Source: Clostridium saudiense
Lineage (GTDB): Bacteria > Bacillota > Clostridia > Clostridiales > Clostridiaceae
Assembly (NCBI RefSeq): GCF_000577815.1
Contig: NZ_CBYM010000018.1
Span: forward strand, 1 to 64,000
DNA length: 64,000 nt
Direction of reading: 5' to 3'
The position numbers and the translations under genes were made by a program. Below, one piece after another: positions 1-8,257 of this stretch. Each line of letters opens with the position of its first letter. Within the stretch, counting starts at the first letter, position 1. The notes under the pieces are model-generated. The model saw only the letters and a program-made list of their open reading frames with translations, was not told where the DNA came from and made no database searches.

Positions 1-1761
1 AGGTCCAGTAGGACCTGTATCACCGGGAGTACCAGTAAAGCCAGTACATCCGGTAGGACCAATAGCACCAAGAATACCAGTAGGACCAGTAGGTCCAGTA
101 GGGCATGGACTACAATCTGTATCTATTACCATAGTATAAACTGTATTAGAAATGATATTAGTTTCATCACCAGTAGTTCCATAGAAGAGTCTACAAAAAT
201 TTATGATTTCAGTACCATTTTCAGTATTATTATTAATTTTTACATTAAAAGTTATAGTAACAGCTTCATTTATGCCTAGTGAAGGGATTATCGTTTCAAT
301 ATAACCAGGCTGTCCGATATTAGTAAATTGCATATTATTTACTGTTAAACTATTAGCAACATAGGTTGTATTGGCAGGAATTTCATCATAAAAATATAAA
401 TTAGTGATTTCAGTATTGCTAGTATTTTCAAAGGTTATAGTATATAAAAGAATATCACCAGGTTTAGCTACATATTTATCAACAGATTTTTTTAAATTTG
501 TAATAGGACTTTCAATTAATTCATAAAGAGTAATATCATCTATAATAAAATCATTTCCAGTTGCAGCAGCACCTTCACTAATAAAAGAAATTGTAATAGT
601 TGTCTTAGTATCTAAATTATTTTTACCATCAATTATGCTAGTACCAGAATTTAACATTGTACCTATCTGATTCCAAGTGGGGATTTTTTTTACTTTAAAA
701 TTTCCTATTAAATTATCATTAAAAATAGGAGTTGAGCTTCCTTCTTCTGTTATTTCAACTCTCAATTTGGGCAAAGCAGCACTAGGAAAAAGGTCTATAT
801 TACAAATCCATGCTGAAAAAAAATAATTAGTATTTTCCTTAAGAGTAACATCACTTTTAAAAATAAATTCACCTGGATAAGCTCCATTTACAATTAGCAT
901 ACTACTAGTTTCATCACCAGATTTGTGGTCGGAAACATTAAACCAGCCACCAGTAGACCAACCACAAAAATTAGAATTAGCTATTGTATTACTTAAAGAA
1001 TATTGACCATTATATGGTGGGCAGGTTGGATAACCACCATGGGTACAAGTACATAATTCACCAGGTTCGTCATTTTGACAAGCAAGATTAGGGTCACTAG
1101 TTTGAGTTGCAGGATTATGTTCATACTGGACATATTGAAAGCTTTCTCCAAAACCTGAATAAGGATTTGAAGCAGGACTAGTTTGTACAGGGGTTCCATT
1201 TGGCAAATTACCAAATGTACCATTATCAGCACCAGTAAATAAATTACTTCCAGTAATAACATACTTACCTAAAGAAAGTGGAATATCATTAACAAAAACA
1301 TCAATAAAAGAAATATTATCAATATCTTCTGTTAATGTATCAATAAAAACTGTATTGGGTGATATTGAACAAATTCTATTAGAGTCTGATGGAGCATTAG
1401 CAACTTGAGAAATATATGGGTCAATTGGAGTTATGGATATCTCCTTAGAGTCATTCCAATCTCCAGTAGAAGATATTTCACCTAGATATTGTCCCGCTTC
1501 AACAACTCGATAACTATTATTAGAAGGTACGTTTATAAAAGTGAACCTTCCGTTAATATCAGTTTTTACAACAATTCCAGTTTCTGTTACTACGCCGTAA
1601 ATATTTTTGTCCCCTTGAATTTGTAATGCAATTGTAACATTAGGCATAGGAGTATTTATTACATCTTTATAGGGTCCACCGTTATTGTGTACAACTGTTC
1701 CTGAAACTGTATATATATTTATATTTTCGTTAATTAAAGAATATTTTTTTGAATTAGTCAT
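1..1761 (-). CDS. Collagen-like, DUF11-type surface/exosporium protein (3' end outside window)
   Basis: An open frame of 587 codons runs from the ATG at 1761 off the left edge. The start has a GTAGGTG-like ribosome site 8 bases upstream. The N-terminal ~90 residues look like a carboxypeptidase-regulatory-type beta-sandwich (a 'DINGRFTFINVPSN' motif). A jelly-roll-like region follows at about 270-400. Around residues 400-540 lies a DUF11-type repeat ('KSVDKYVAKPGDILLYTITF', then 'FYDEIPANTTYV'). At about 555 it enters Gly-X-Y collagen repeats of the GPTGPTG type, which are cut by the window edge. No signal peptide is seen. Known Gly-Pro-Thr proteins of this kind in Clostridium and Bacillus are spore-surface (exosporium) or cell-surface filaments, so that role is inferred. 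Total length and C-terminal domain are unknown. Confidence 0.85.
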   Translation of the reverse strand, partial: MTNSKKYSLINENINIYTVSGTVVHNNGGPYKDVINTPMPNVTIALQIQGDKNIYGVVTETGIVVKTDINGRFTFINVPSNNSYRVVEAGQYLGEISSTGDWNDSKEISITPIDPYISQVANAPSDSNRICSISPNTVFIDTLTEDIDNISFIDVFVNDIPLSLGKYVITGSNLFTGADNGTFGNLPNGTPVQTSPASNPYSGFGESFQYVQYEHNPATQTSDPNLACQNDEPGELCTCTHGGYPTCPPYNGQYSLSNTIANSNFCGWSTGGWFNVSDHKSGDETSSMLIVNGAYPGEFIFKSDVTLKENTNYFFSAWICNIDLFPSAALPKLRVEITEEGSSTPIFNDNLIGNFKVKKIPTWNQIGTMLNSGTSIIDGKNNLDTKTTITISFISEGAAATGNDFIIDDITLYELIESPITNLKKSVDKYVAKPGDILLYTITFENTSNTEITNLYFYDEIPANTTYVANSLTVNNMQFTNIGQPGYIETIIPSLGINEAVTITFNVKINNNTENGTEIINFCRLFYGTTGDETNIISNTVYTMVIDTDCSPCPTGPTGPTGILGAIGPTGCTGFTGTPGDTGPTGP

Positions 1762-1900
1762 AAAAAGCACCTACAAAATTTTCTATAATAAGATATTATA
1801 TGCATATATCTATGAAAATTTCATGTAACTATTTAATATGGTACAGTAATTTAATAAATTTAATGAGTAAACTTTTCATTAAGCTTAACTTATAAATATA

Positions 1901-1940
1901 AAAAAATCAGCTACAAATTAAGTTTTGTAGCTGATTTTTT
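1901..1940 (-). terminator. Rho-independent terminator of hsp18 copy A
   Basis: A perfect 17-bp stem (TCAGCTACAAA arm with flanking A run) around a 5-6 base loop, flanked by A and T runs. It lies 70 bases downstream of hsp18 copy A. Confidence 0.85.
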
Positions 1941-2012
1941 ATCTAACCCGCTTGAATCATCTCCTTTCTAGAGAAGAAATACTTTTAGGAGTAAATAAAA
2001 ATTAATTTTTGA

Positions 2013-2453
2013 CTATTCAATTAAAATTTGAGTACTATTATTTGTAGTTACTTCCTTCTTAGGCAATTCAATATTTAAAACACCATTATCGAATTTAGCT
2101 TTAATTGAATCTTTATTTACATTGCTAATATAAAATGCCCTTGAAACTGATCCATAGCTTCTTTCACGTCTTATATAATTATCTTTCTTTTCTTCAGATT
2201 CATTATTTCTTGTTGCAGAAATAGTTAAATAATTATTATTGTAATCAATTTTTATATCTTCTTTCTTAACACCAGGTAATTCAGCATGAACAATATATTC
2301 CTCTGGAGTTTCCTTTATATCAGTTTTGAAGCTTCCACTAGAATTAAATTCTGATAGCATATCATCATTAAAGAAATCATTGAACATGTCATTAATTGTT
2401 AATCCTCTACTATTTTCTCCATTATTAAATTTGAAAGGTACTAAACCAAACAT
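2013..2453 (-). CDS. hsp18: Small heat shock protein Hsp18, copy A (Hsp20/alpha-crystallin family)
   Basis: A 146-residue ATP-independent holdase chaperone of the clostridial Hsp18 type; the family length is about 150. The alpha-crystallin domain spans roughly 42-135 and has the diagnostic 'AELPGVKKEDI' and 'FDNGVLNIELPKK' motifs. The C-terminal I-x-I anchor is present as 'ILI'. The ATG at 2453 follows an AGGAGGTC ribosome site. Transcription probably starts near 2592 under a CtsR-type operator (see 2599..2628), leaving a ~140-base leader that can fold. Copy B at 5823 differs at only six residues (15, 35, 69, 106, 134, 136). In clostridia Hsp18 rises on heat, solvent or acid stress. Confidence 0.95.
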   Translation of the reverse strand: MFGLVPFKFNNGENSRGLTINDMFNDFFNDDMLSEFNSSGSFKTDIKETPEEYIVHAELPGVKKEDIKIDYNNNYLTISATRNNESEEKKDNYIRRERSYGSVSRAFYISNVNKDSIKAKFDNGVLNIELPKKEVTTNNSTQILIE

Positions 2454-2738
2454 ACAAAGACCTCCTTCATAATATAAATTTTAATTTAGTTAATTGTGAA
2501 AGTTCAAAAGTAGTTTTTACTAAGCTTAATTGAGCTTTCTATTTGAGAAGTTTATTCATTCTTTATTTATTACTTCTCTTATCTCTTTGTACAAGTACAT
2601 TATAAGATTAAAGTCAAAGAAAGTCAAAGTTAAAAATAAAGAGATTTAGTTAGATTTATTTAGAAAATTAAAGAGTTAGTTTGATAAAATTTAATTTTAA
2701 AAAATTTTTTATATATTTCAATAAATTTAAATAAAAAT
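2454..2738. repeat. Duplicated hsp18 upstream block, copy A
   Basis: The leader and promoter of hsp18 A are almost identical to 6264..6611 upstream of hsp18 B, apart from an extra ~60 bases in copy B. Shared parts include an AAGCTTAATTGAGCTT inverted repeat and a GAGAAGT...ACTTCTC long-arm hairpin in the transcribed leader. Similarity ends at about 2738. From 2740 to 2925 I see only a small imperfect inverted repeat (2745-2765) and no convincing gene; this stretch should contain the promoter of the CAP gene. Confidence 0.8.
2599..2628 (-). promoter_or_regulatory. hsp18 A promoter with CtsR-type operator
   Basis: Read on the minus strand, -35 TTGACT (2622-2627) and -10 TATAAT (2599-2604) are 17 bases apart. 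On the plus strand AGTCAAA-GAA-AGTCAAA (2612-2628) is an exact match to the tandem heptamer recognised by the heat-shock repressor CtsR (R-GTCAAA-NAN-R-GTCAAA). It covers the -35 and half of the spacer, so repression by occlusion is expected. Confidence 0.85.
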
Positions 2739-2940
2739 CAATGTTTCTAAAAACTATTTTTAGGAATGTAAAGAAAAAATATTATTTTGGGGATATAAAA
2801 TGTACATTTACTATTAATCCACTATTATAAAATTCAGATATCCATGTTACTATTAGGTGGACAAGTTGTTAGAGACGTAAAAGTACAAGACGACTAAAAA
2901 TGAGTTAAAGATATTAACTCAAATTATAGGAGGAATGGAA

Positions 2941-3636
2941 ATGAAATCAAAAATAATTTCACTAGTATTATTAGGAAGTATATTTGTAGGAGGAGTACAA
3001 GCCCATGCAGAAACTATTGATAATAGTTCAAATTCTAAAATGGTAAGTACATCTACTAGTTATAGATATAATAGACATAATAAACATAATAATAATCAAA
3101 ATAAGCCATCTACTGGCAATACTTCAACATCAACTGGTAACACCTCAACATCAACTGGTAACACTTCAACGTCAAATGGAGGAAATACTAGTAACAATAC
3201 TCAAACAGGTGATAGTACAGTTGTAAATGATCAATTCATGGCACAAGTTGAACAAGCCATATTTAATAAAGTAAATGAAGAAAGAGCAAAAGCAGGAGTT
3301 GCACCATTAACATATAATACAACAATGGAAAAGTATGCTAGAATTAAGTCTCAAGATATGGGAGATAATAATTACTTTAGTCATACTGATTTAAGTGGTA
3401 ACTATATAACTACAAAAATGAAAGCTGATGGAGTTACATATAGAGCTTGGGGAGAAAATATCGCTTATATATGGGGAGTTTCAGACCCAACAGCATTAGC
3501 AAATCAATTTATGACTAACTGGATGAATTCACAAGGTCATAGAGAAAACATATTATCTACAAACTTTAGTAGTATTGGTGTAGGTGTATATAAGATAGGT
3601 AATAAGGTATATGCAACTCAAGAGTTTTACAAATAG
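2941..3636 (+). CDS. Secreted CAP/SCP-domain protein (YkwD family)
   Basis: I choose the ATG at 2941: AGGAGG (2928-2933) is 7 bases away, whereas the ATG at 2935 is only 1 base away. The N-terminus is a clear signal peptide (KSK, then a hydrophobic run, ending 'QAHA'). A basic, Asn-rich stretch and a Ser/Thr/Gly/Asn linker with a threefold 7-residue repeat follow. The CAP domain fills about the last 125 residues, with 'GENIAY' and 'NSQGHRENIL' motifs and the His/Glu residues typical of the family. CAP proteins in spore-formers are extracellular or coat-associated and of uncertain biochemical role. It sits between two parts of a duplicated block and has its own terminator. Confidence 0.9.
   Translation: MKSKIISLVLLGSIFVGGVQAHAETIDNSSNSKMVSTSTSYRYNRHNKHNNNQNKPSTGNTSTSTGNTSTSTGNTSTSNGGNTSNNTQTGDSTVVNDQFMAQVEQAIFNKVNEERAKAGVAPLTYNTTMEKYARIKSQDMGDNNYFSHTDLSGNYITTKMKADGVTYRAWGENIAYIWGVSDPTALANQFMTNWMNSQGHRENILSTNFSSIGVGVYKIGNKVYATQEFYK
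3112..3174 (+). repeat. 21-bp tandem repeat in CAP linker (3 units)
   Basis: Three consecutive 21-bp units (3112-3132, 3133-3153, 3154-3174), each coding TGNTSTS with few base changes. They make a flexible, low-complexity spacer between the signal peptide region and the CAP domain. Confidence 0.85.
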
Positions 3637-3678
3637 AAAATAAATTTAGAATATATAATTAAATAGTACAATAATAGG

Positions 3679-3723
3679 AAGCTATAAGGTGATTTAAATA
3701 TAATATCATCTTATAGCTTTTTT
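3679..3723 (+). terminator. Terminator of the CAP gene
   Basis: AAGCTATAAG and CTTATAGCTT arms with an extended imperfect stem, followed by a run of seven Ts. Confidence 0.8.
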
Positions 3724-3871
3724 GTTATAGTCAAACCTTAAATTTATATTGGAATAAATGGTATTTTTTTTATAGAAAAAAATATAAAAATATAATATAA
3801 TGTATTTAATTGTAAAAAATAATAAATTCAAAAGAAAAAATGTATTAATAGGTCAATAATATGGAGGGAAT

Positions 3872-5710
3872 ATGGTAGATTATAGAGAGGTTTTTAGAAA
3901 AATGCCCATGCCAGTTTTATTTGTAAAATATAAATTAATCTCAAATGAGCAATTTAAAATGAAAATAGAATTTATTAATGAAGAAACACTTTCATTTTTG
4001 AATAAAACTTCTGAAGAGCTTATAAATAAGGAGTTTTTTGATATTTTACCAGAGTTTAAAGATGATAAAAATTTTACATATAAAATACAAAATATGGATA
4101 GTGATAATATAATATATACTAAATATGTTAGAAGTTTAAATAATTTTATTAAGATTACGATACAGAAAATAAATGATGAAAGCTTTATTTTTTATTTAGA
4201 ATGTTGTATAGAAAAGAGAGTTCTAGATAATATCAAGAAAAAGGGTAATGTTTTCTTCGTTAAGGATAAAGATAATAAATACATGTATAGTAGTTACTCT
4301 TATAAAGAACTTTCAGGAAATGCTAATATAGATATTTATGGATTAACAGATTTTGATCTATATGGAGCGGAGATTGGAAGTAAATATTTTGAAGCAACTA
4401 AAGAGTTTATTGATTCAAAACAAACTTATACTAAAGAAAATTGCAATTTAAATAATAATGTGTATTTATTAAATAAATATTCAATATTGAGCGATGATGA
4501 AGTTGTAGGAGTTATAGGGGTTCTTGAAACTATTGAAGGGAAATTAGAAAGAATATCTGATGGTGGTGTTATTGCTGAAATATTAAATAATAGTTCGGAA
4601 CATATAGTTTTTAAAGATGTTAATGGTATATATTTAGATTGTAATGATAGTTTTTTAAAAGATTTGAATGTTAAGCGTGAAGATATTATAGGAAAAGCTA
4701 ATTGTAATGTAAAGGCTTTAAGTTCAATAAATGATAGTTCAATTAAAACAGACTTAGCAGTAATTAATGAAAAGAAAAGAATAATATATACTCAAGAAAT
4801 AAATATTGATGAACAGGTTAAGGAGTTTGAAATTATTAAAGAACCATTTTTAGATAGTTATGGAAATGTAGCAGGAGTTATCGCAACAGGAAGAGATGTT
4901 TCTCATAGAAGAGAAATTGAAAAATTACAGCAAGAATTCTTTGCAAATATATCTCATGAATTAAGAACTCCTTTAAATTTAATTTTTAGTTCATTACAAA
5001 TAATTAAATTTATTAAAAAGGAATCCTGTGAAAAAGAAAGGGAATTTAATAAATATATAAATATAATAGAACAAAATTCAAAAAGATTATTAAAGTTAGT
5101 TAATAACTTAATTGATTCTACAAAAATGAAGTGCGGATATTATAAATATAATCCCAAAAATGGGAATGTAGTAAGTTTCATAGAAGATATTTCTATGTCA
5201 GTAGCTGAATTTGCTAAACAAAATAATATTGATTTAATTTTTGATACTAATGTAGAAGAAAAAATAATGGCATTTGATTTTGAAAAGCTGGAAAGAATAA
5301 TGCTTAATTTGCTTTCAAATAGTATAAAATATAATAAAGCAAATGGAAAAATAGAAGTATTATTAAATGATTGTGGTGATAGTTTTAATATAGCTGTAAG
5401 AGATACTGGAATAGGTATACCAAGTGATAAATTGGAATATATCTTTGAAAGGTTTAGGCAAGTTGAAAATAGACTTAGAAAGTCTAATGAAGGTAGTGGA
5501 ATAGGCTTATCTCTTGTAAAGGACTTAATTGAAATACAGGATGGAATTATAGAAGTTAAAAGTGAACTAGGTATTGGTAGTGAGTTCAAAATAAAATTAC
5601 CAGTAAAGGTTTTAAGTGAAGAGCATGATTTTAATAAAGAATATTTTGATAATGATTCTAACGATTTGGTTAAGAGGATGAATATAGAGTTTTCAGATAT
5701 ATATTTATAA
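3872..5710 (+). CDS. Orphan cytoplasmic PAS-domain sensor histidine kinase, copy 1
   Basis: 612 residues with no membrane segment. Three PAS-like modules can be seen: about 1-110, about 120-222 ('GNVFFVKDKDNKYMY') and about 228-345 ('SSEHIVFKDVNGIYLDCN'). Then come a HisKA box 'FFANISHELRTPLN' with phospho-acceptor His362, an N box 'NLLSNSIKYNK', a G1 box 'DTGIGIP' and a G2 box 'GSGIGLSLV'. The tail 'KRMNIEFSDIYL' is shared with copy 2 and, from memory, recurs in clostridial PAS kinases. GGAGGG precedes the ATG at 3872. No response regulator is adjacent. In clostridia, orphan kinases of this type can phosphorylate Spo0A directly; that role is an inference here. Confidence 0.9.
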   Translation: MVDYREVFRKMPMPVLFVKYKLISNEQFKMKIEFINEETLSFLNKTSEELINKEFFDILPEFKDDKNFTYKIQNMDSDNIIYTKYVRSLNNFIKITIQKINDESFIFYLECCIEKRVLDNIKKKGNVFFVKDKDNKYMYSSYSYKELSGNANIDIYGLTDFDLYGAEIGSKYFEATKEFIDSKQTYTKENCNLNNNVYLLNKYSILSDDEVVGVIGVLETIEGKLERISDGGVIAEILNNSSEHIVFKDVNGIYLDCNDSFLKDLNVKREDIIGKANCNVKALSSINDSSIKTDLAVINEKKRIIYTQEINIDEQVKEFEIIKEPFLDSYGNVAGVIATGRDVSHRREIEKLQQEFFANISHELRTPLNLIFSSLQIIKFIKKESCEKEREFNKYINIIEQNSKRLLKLVNNLIDSTKMKCGYYKYNPKNGNVVSFIEDISMSVAEFAKQNNIDLIFDTNVEEKIMAFDFEKLERIMLNLLSNSIKYNKANGKIEVLLNDCGDSFNIAVRDTGIGIPSDKLEYIFERFRQVENRLRKSNEGSGIGLSLVKDLIEIQDGIIEVKSELGIGSEFKIKLPVKVLSEEHDFNKEYFDNDSNDLVKRMNIEFSDIYL

Positions 5711-5735
5711 ATAATTAATATATAAATAAATAATA

Positions 5736-5769
5736 AAAGCAGCCACAAATTAAGAATTGTGGCTGCTTT
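5736..5769. terminator. Bidirectional terminator between kinase copy 1 and hsp18 copy B
   Basis: A perfect 13-bp stem (AAAGCAGCCACAA / TTGTGGCTGCTTT). It serves the converging kinase gene and hsp18 copy B. Its position and arm sequence resemble the terminator at 1901, consistent with the block duplication. Confidence 0.8.
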
Positions 5770-5822
5770 AAGCTTTTTAAAACAATGGAATCATCTTCTT
5801 TCTGGAGTCATTATTAATTGGG

Positions 5823-6263
5823 CTATTCAATTAAAATTTGAGTACTATTATTTGCAGTTAATTCCTTTTTAGGTAACTCAATATTTAAAACGCCATTATC
5901 AAATTTAGCTTTAATTGAATCTTTGTTTACATTGCTAATATAGAATCCTCTTGAAACTGAGCCATAGCTTCTTTCACGTCTTATATAATTATCTTTCTTT
6001 TCTTCAGATTCGTTATTTCTTGTTGCAGAAATAGTTAAATAGTTATTATTATAATCAACTTTTATATCTTCTTTCTTAACACCAGGTAATTCAGCATGAA
6101 CAATATATTCTTCAGGGGTTTCCTTTATATCAGTCTTGAAACTTCCACTAGAATTAAATTTTGATAACATATCATCATTAAAGAAATCATTGAACATGTC
6201 ATTAATTGTTAATCCTCTATTATTTTCTCCATTATTAAATTTAAAAGGTACTAAACCAAACAT
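5823..6263 (-). CDS. hsp18: Small heat shock protein Hsp18, copy B
   Basis: 146 residues, 140 identical to copy A. The alpha-crystallin domain and the C-terminal 'ILI' anchor are intact. The ATG at 6263 has the same AGGAGGTC ribosome site. Its CtsR operator and promoter are identical in layout to those of copy A, so both should respond to heat together. The leader is ~60 bases longer because of a hairpin-forming insertion just upstream of the ribosome site (about 6300-6360), which may give a different translational response. The near identity of the two copies contrasts with the much lower similarity of the two adjacent kinases. Confidence 0.95.
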   Translation of the reverse strand: MFGLVPFKFNNGENNRGLTINDMFNDFFNDDMLSKFNSSGSFKTDIKETPEEYIVHAELPGVKKEDIKVDYNNNYLTISATRNNESEEKKDNYIRRERSYGSVSRGFYISNVNKDSIKAKFDNGVLNIELPKKELTANNSTQILIE

Positions 6264-6611
6264 ACAAAGACCTCCTTATACTAAAATTCTAAATTTTAAT
6301 TTAGCTAATTGAACTTACTCCCTAAAGTAATAGTTAGGAATGAAGTTCATTTAATAAATTAATTTTGTGAAAGTTCAAAAGTAGTTTTTACTAAGCTTAA
6401 TTGAGCTTTCTATTTGAGAAGTTTATTCAATCTTTATTTATTACTTCTCTTATCTCTTTGTACAAGTACATTATAAGGTTAAAGTCAAAGAAAGTCAAAG
6501 TTTAAAATGAAGAGGTTTGGGTTGATTTATTTAGAAAATTAAAGAGTTAGTTTGATAAATTTTAATTTTAAATAAATATTTATATATTTGAAGAAAATTA
6601 AATAAAAATGA
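6264..6611. repeat. Duplicated hsp18 upstream block, copy B, with insertion
   Basis: Copy of 2454..2738. The extra segment at about 6300-6360 contains TGAACTT...AAGTTCA and CCTAA...TTAGG arms and can form an imperfect hairpin. Similarity to copy A stops at 6608-6611, exactly where the truncated hydrolase frame begins, so this marks a duplication breakpoint. Confidence 0.8.
6470..6499 (-). promoter_or_regulatory. hsp18 B promoter with CtsR-type operator
   Basis: On the minus strand, TTGACT (6493-6498), 17 bases, TATAAT (6470-6475). On the plus strand the tandem heptamer AGTCAAA-GAA-AGTCAAA (6483-6499) is an exact CtsR-type operator, as in copy A. Confidence 0.85.
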
Positions 6612-7264
6612 TTAACGTATTTGCAAATGGGGCAGGGGTTCGATATCAAAAGTATGGAGCAACATTTGAGCATTTAGCTTCTTGGGGATTTGTAGTAATA
6701 GGAAACGATGATGCTAATTCTGCAAGCGCTAAATCTTCATCAATTACATTAGATTATATTTTATCATTAAATAGTAATGAAGAAAGTATATTTTTTAATA
6801 AATTAGATACAGCAAATGTAGGAATTTCAGGACATTCACAAGGAGGTGTAGGAGCAATAAATGCTGTAACTGAATTTGATAATAGTAATGTATTTACATC
6901 AATTTATACTGCAAGTACAACATCGATTGAATTAGCTAATGCTCTTGAATGGAATTATGATGTAACCAAAATATCAATACCTTATTTTATGGTAGCAGGT
7001 ACAGGTAAGGCTGATGCTGAAACAATAGCACCGCTAGATTCTATGGTTAAAAATTATATGAATTTAAATAGTGATATTAAATCAGTTATGGCAAGAAGAA
7101 AAAATACTGATCATGGGGACATGCTCCTTTATGCTGATGGCTATATGACAGCTTGGTTCAGATATACTTTAATGAATGATGAGGAAGCTAGCAAAGTATT
7201 CTTAGGAGATTCAGCTGAAATATTAAGTAATTCAAATAATTGGCAAGATGTAATGATTAAATAG
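6608..7264 (+). pseudogene. 5'-truncated alpha/beta hydrolase (chlorophyllase/dienelactone-hydrolase-like)
   Basis: The frame encodes the C-terminal ~218 residues of an alpha/beta hydrolase. It has 'FANGAGVRYQKYGATFEHLASWG', with the oxyanion-side 'NGAG', a nucleophile elbow 'GHSQGG', an Asp-containing strand and a late His in 'DHGDML'. The N-terminal strands expected in a ~300-residue family member are missing. The first codons come straight after sequence copied from the hsp18 upstream region, and no ribosome site precedes the ATG at 6608. I therefore read it as a gene that lost its 5' end and promoter at a duplication breakpoint. The catalytic triad seems intact, so low expression from another start cannot be excluded. 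Confidence 0.7.
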
Positions 7265-7324
7265 AAATAAATATATTGATTATGAAGTTGGATATACTAA
7301 AAAGGAATATATTATTATCCATAA

Positions 7325-7373
7325 AATGCAATAATGTTATCAGTTTAATATGATAATATTATTGCATTTTTTT
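7325..7373 (+). terminator. Terminator after the truncated hydrolase
   Basis: AATGCAATAAT / ATTATTGCATT stem extended by TTATCA/TGATAA, followed by a T run. Confidence 0.8.
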
Positions 7374-7404
7374 GTTTAAAAATATATTTATATCTTATTA
7401 CTTA

Positions 7405-7439
7405 TTTCGACAAAGTGAAGTGATGATATTTGCTATAAT
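7405..7439 (+). promoter_or_regulatory. Spo0A-box promoter of the NERD gene
   Basis: TTTCGACAAA (7405-7414) is the exact reverse complement of the Spo0A consensus box TTTGTCGAAA. TATAAT lies at 7434-7439, leaving 21 bases between TTTCGACA and the -10. The same arrangement recurs at 18177, 21810 and 30120. Confidence 0.65.
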
Positions 7440-7474
7440 TAATAAAAATAAGTAAAAATAAAGGAGGGGTAGTT

Positions 7475-8203
7475 TTGGGGATAATTATAATTTTAATAAT
7501 TATAATGTTAATTATTAAATTTAATGGTGCAAAAATTAAAGGTAATGTTGGCGAAAAAAGAGTAGCTAATATACTATCAACTTTAGATAATACAAAATAC
7601 AAAGTTATAAATAATTTGATGATAAGAACAGAAAGAGGTACTACACAAATAGATCATGTTGTTATTTCTATATATGGAATTTTTGTGATAGAAACAAAAA
7701 ATTATAAAGGATTAATATTTGGTAGTGAAAATGATGAAAATTGGACACAAGTAATTTATAAGAATAAAGGAAAATTTAGAAATCCTATAAAACAAAATTA
7801 TGGACACGTATTATCAATAAGGGAAAGATTAAGCCTTGATAGTAGTACTAATATTAATCCAATAGTGGTTTTTACTAATAGGGCTAAATTAAAGGTTAAT
7901 ACGAAATCGCCAGTTATGTATGATAATAATGTTATTGACTATATAAGAAGTTGTAATTCTATTGTAATATCAATAGATATGGTAACTAGGATATATTATG
8001 ATTTACTTATGTTTAATATTGATTCTAAAGATGTAAGAAAAGAGCATGTACATAATATAAAAAGTAATTTAAGTGAAAGAGAAAAAAAGATACAAAATAA
8101 CATATGTCCTAGGTGTGGCAAGGCGCTTGTAATGAGAAATGGAAAGAATGGAAGTTTTATAGGCTGTAGTGGGTTTCCTAAATGTAGATTCATAAGAAAT
8201 TAA
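7475..8203 (+). CDS. Membrane-anchored NERD nuclease-like protein with C-terminal zinc finger
   Basis: 242 residues. I keep the TTG start at 7475 because AAGGAGG (7461-7467) is well placed and it completes an N-terminal hydrophobic segment (residues 2-15). A NERD domain (PD-(D/E)xK-like fold) follows, with Glu27, Asp60 ('QIDHVVIS') and 'IETK' (Glu73, Lys75) as likely metal-binding residues. The C-terminus has a topoisomerase-I-type four-Cys zinc finger (CPRCGK...GCSGFPKCRF). The combination suggests a membrane-tethered DNA-binding nuclease; NERD proteins occur in DNA processing and defence, but no reaction is established here. It carries a Spo0A-box promoter and lies between the duplicated hsp18 and kinase genes. 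Confidence 0.88.
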   Translation: MGIIIILIIIMLIIKFNGAKIKGNVGEKRVANILSTLDNTKYKVINNLMIRTERGTTQIDHVVISIYGIFVIETKNYKGLIFGSENDENWTQVIYKNKGKFRNPIKQNYGHVLSIRERLSLDSSTNINPIVVFTNRAKLKVNTKSPVMYDNNVIDYIRSCNSIVISIDMVTRIYYDLLMFNIDSKDVRKEHVHNIKSNLSEREKKIQNNICPRCGKALVMRNGKNGSFIGCSGFPKCRFIRN

Positions 8204-8257
8204 TATAGATAGTAAATAAGAAAAATACAATAATAGGTTAATAATGTGGAGGAAAGC

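Noticed and set aside
993..1262. Minus-strand 89-codon frame inside the collagen-like gene
   Set aside because: Out of frame with the long continuous reading frame that contains recognisable domains.
5140..5748. Long minus-strand open frame opposite the kinase gene
   Set aside because: It mirrors the kinase catalytic domain; hydrophobic composition comes from reading A-rich codons backwards and there is no ribosome site.
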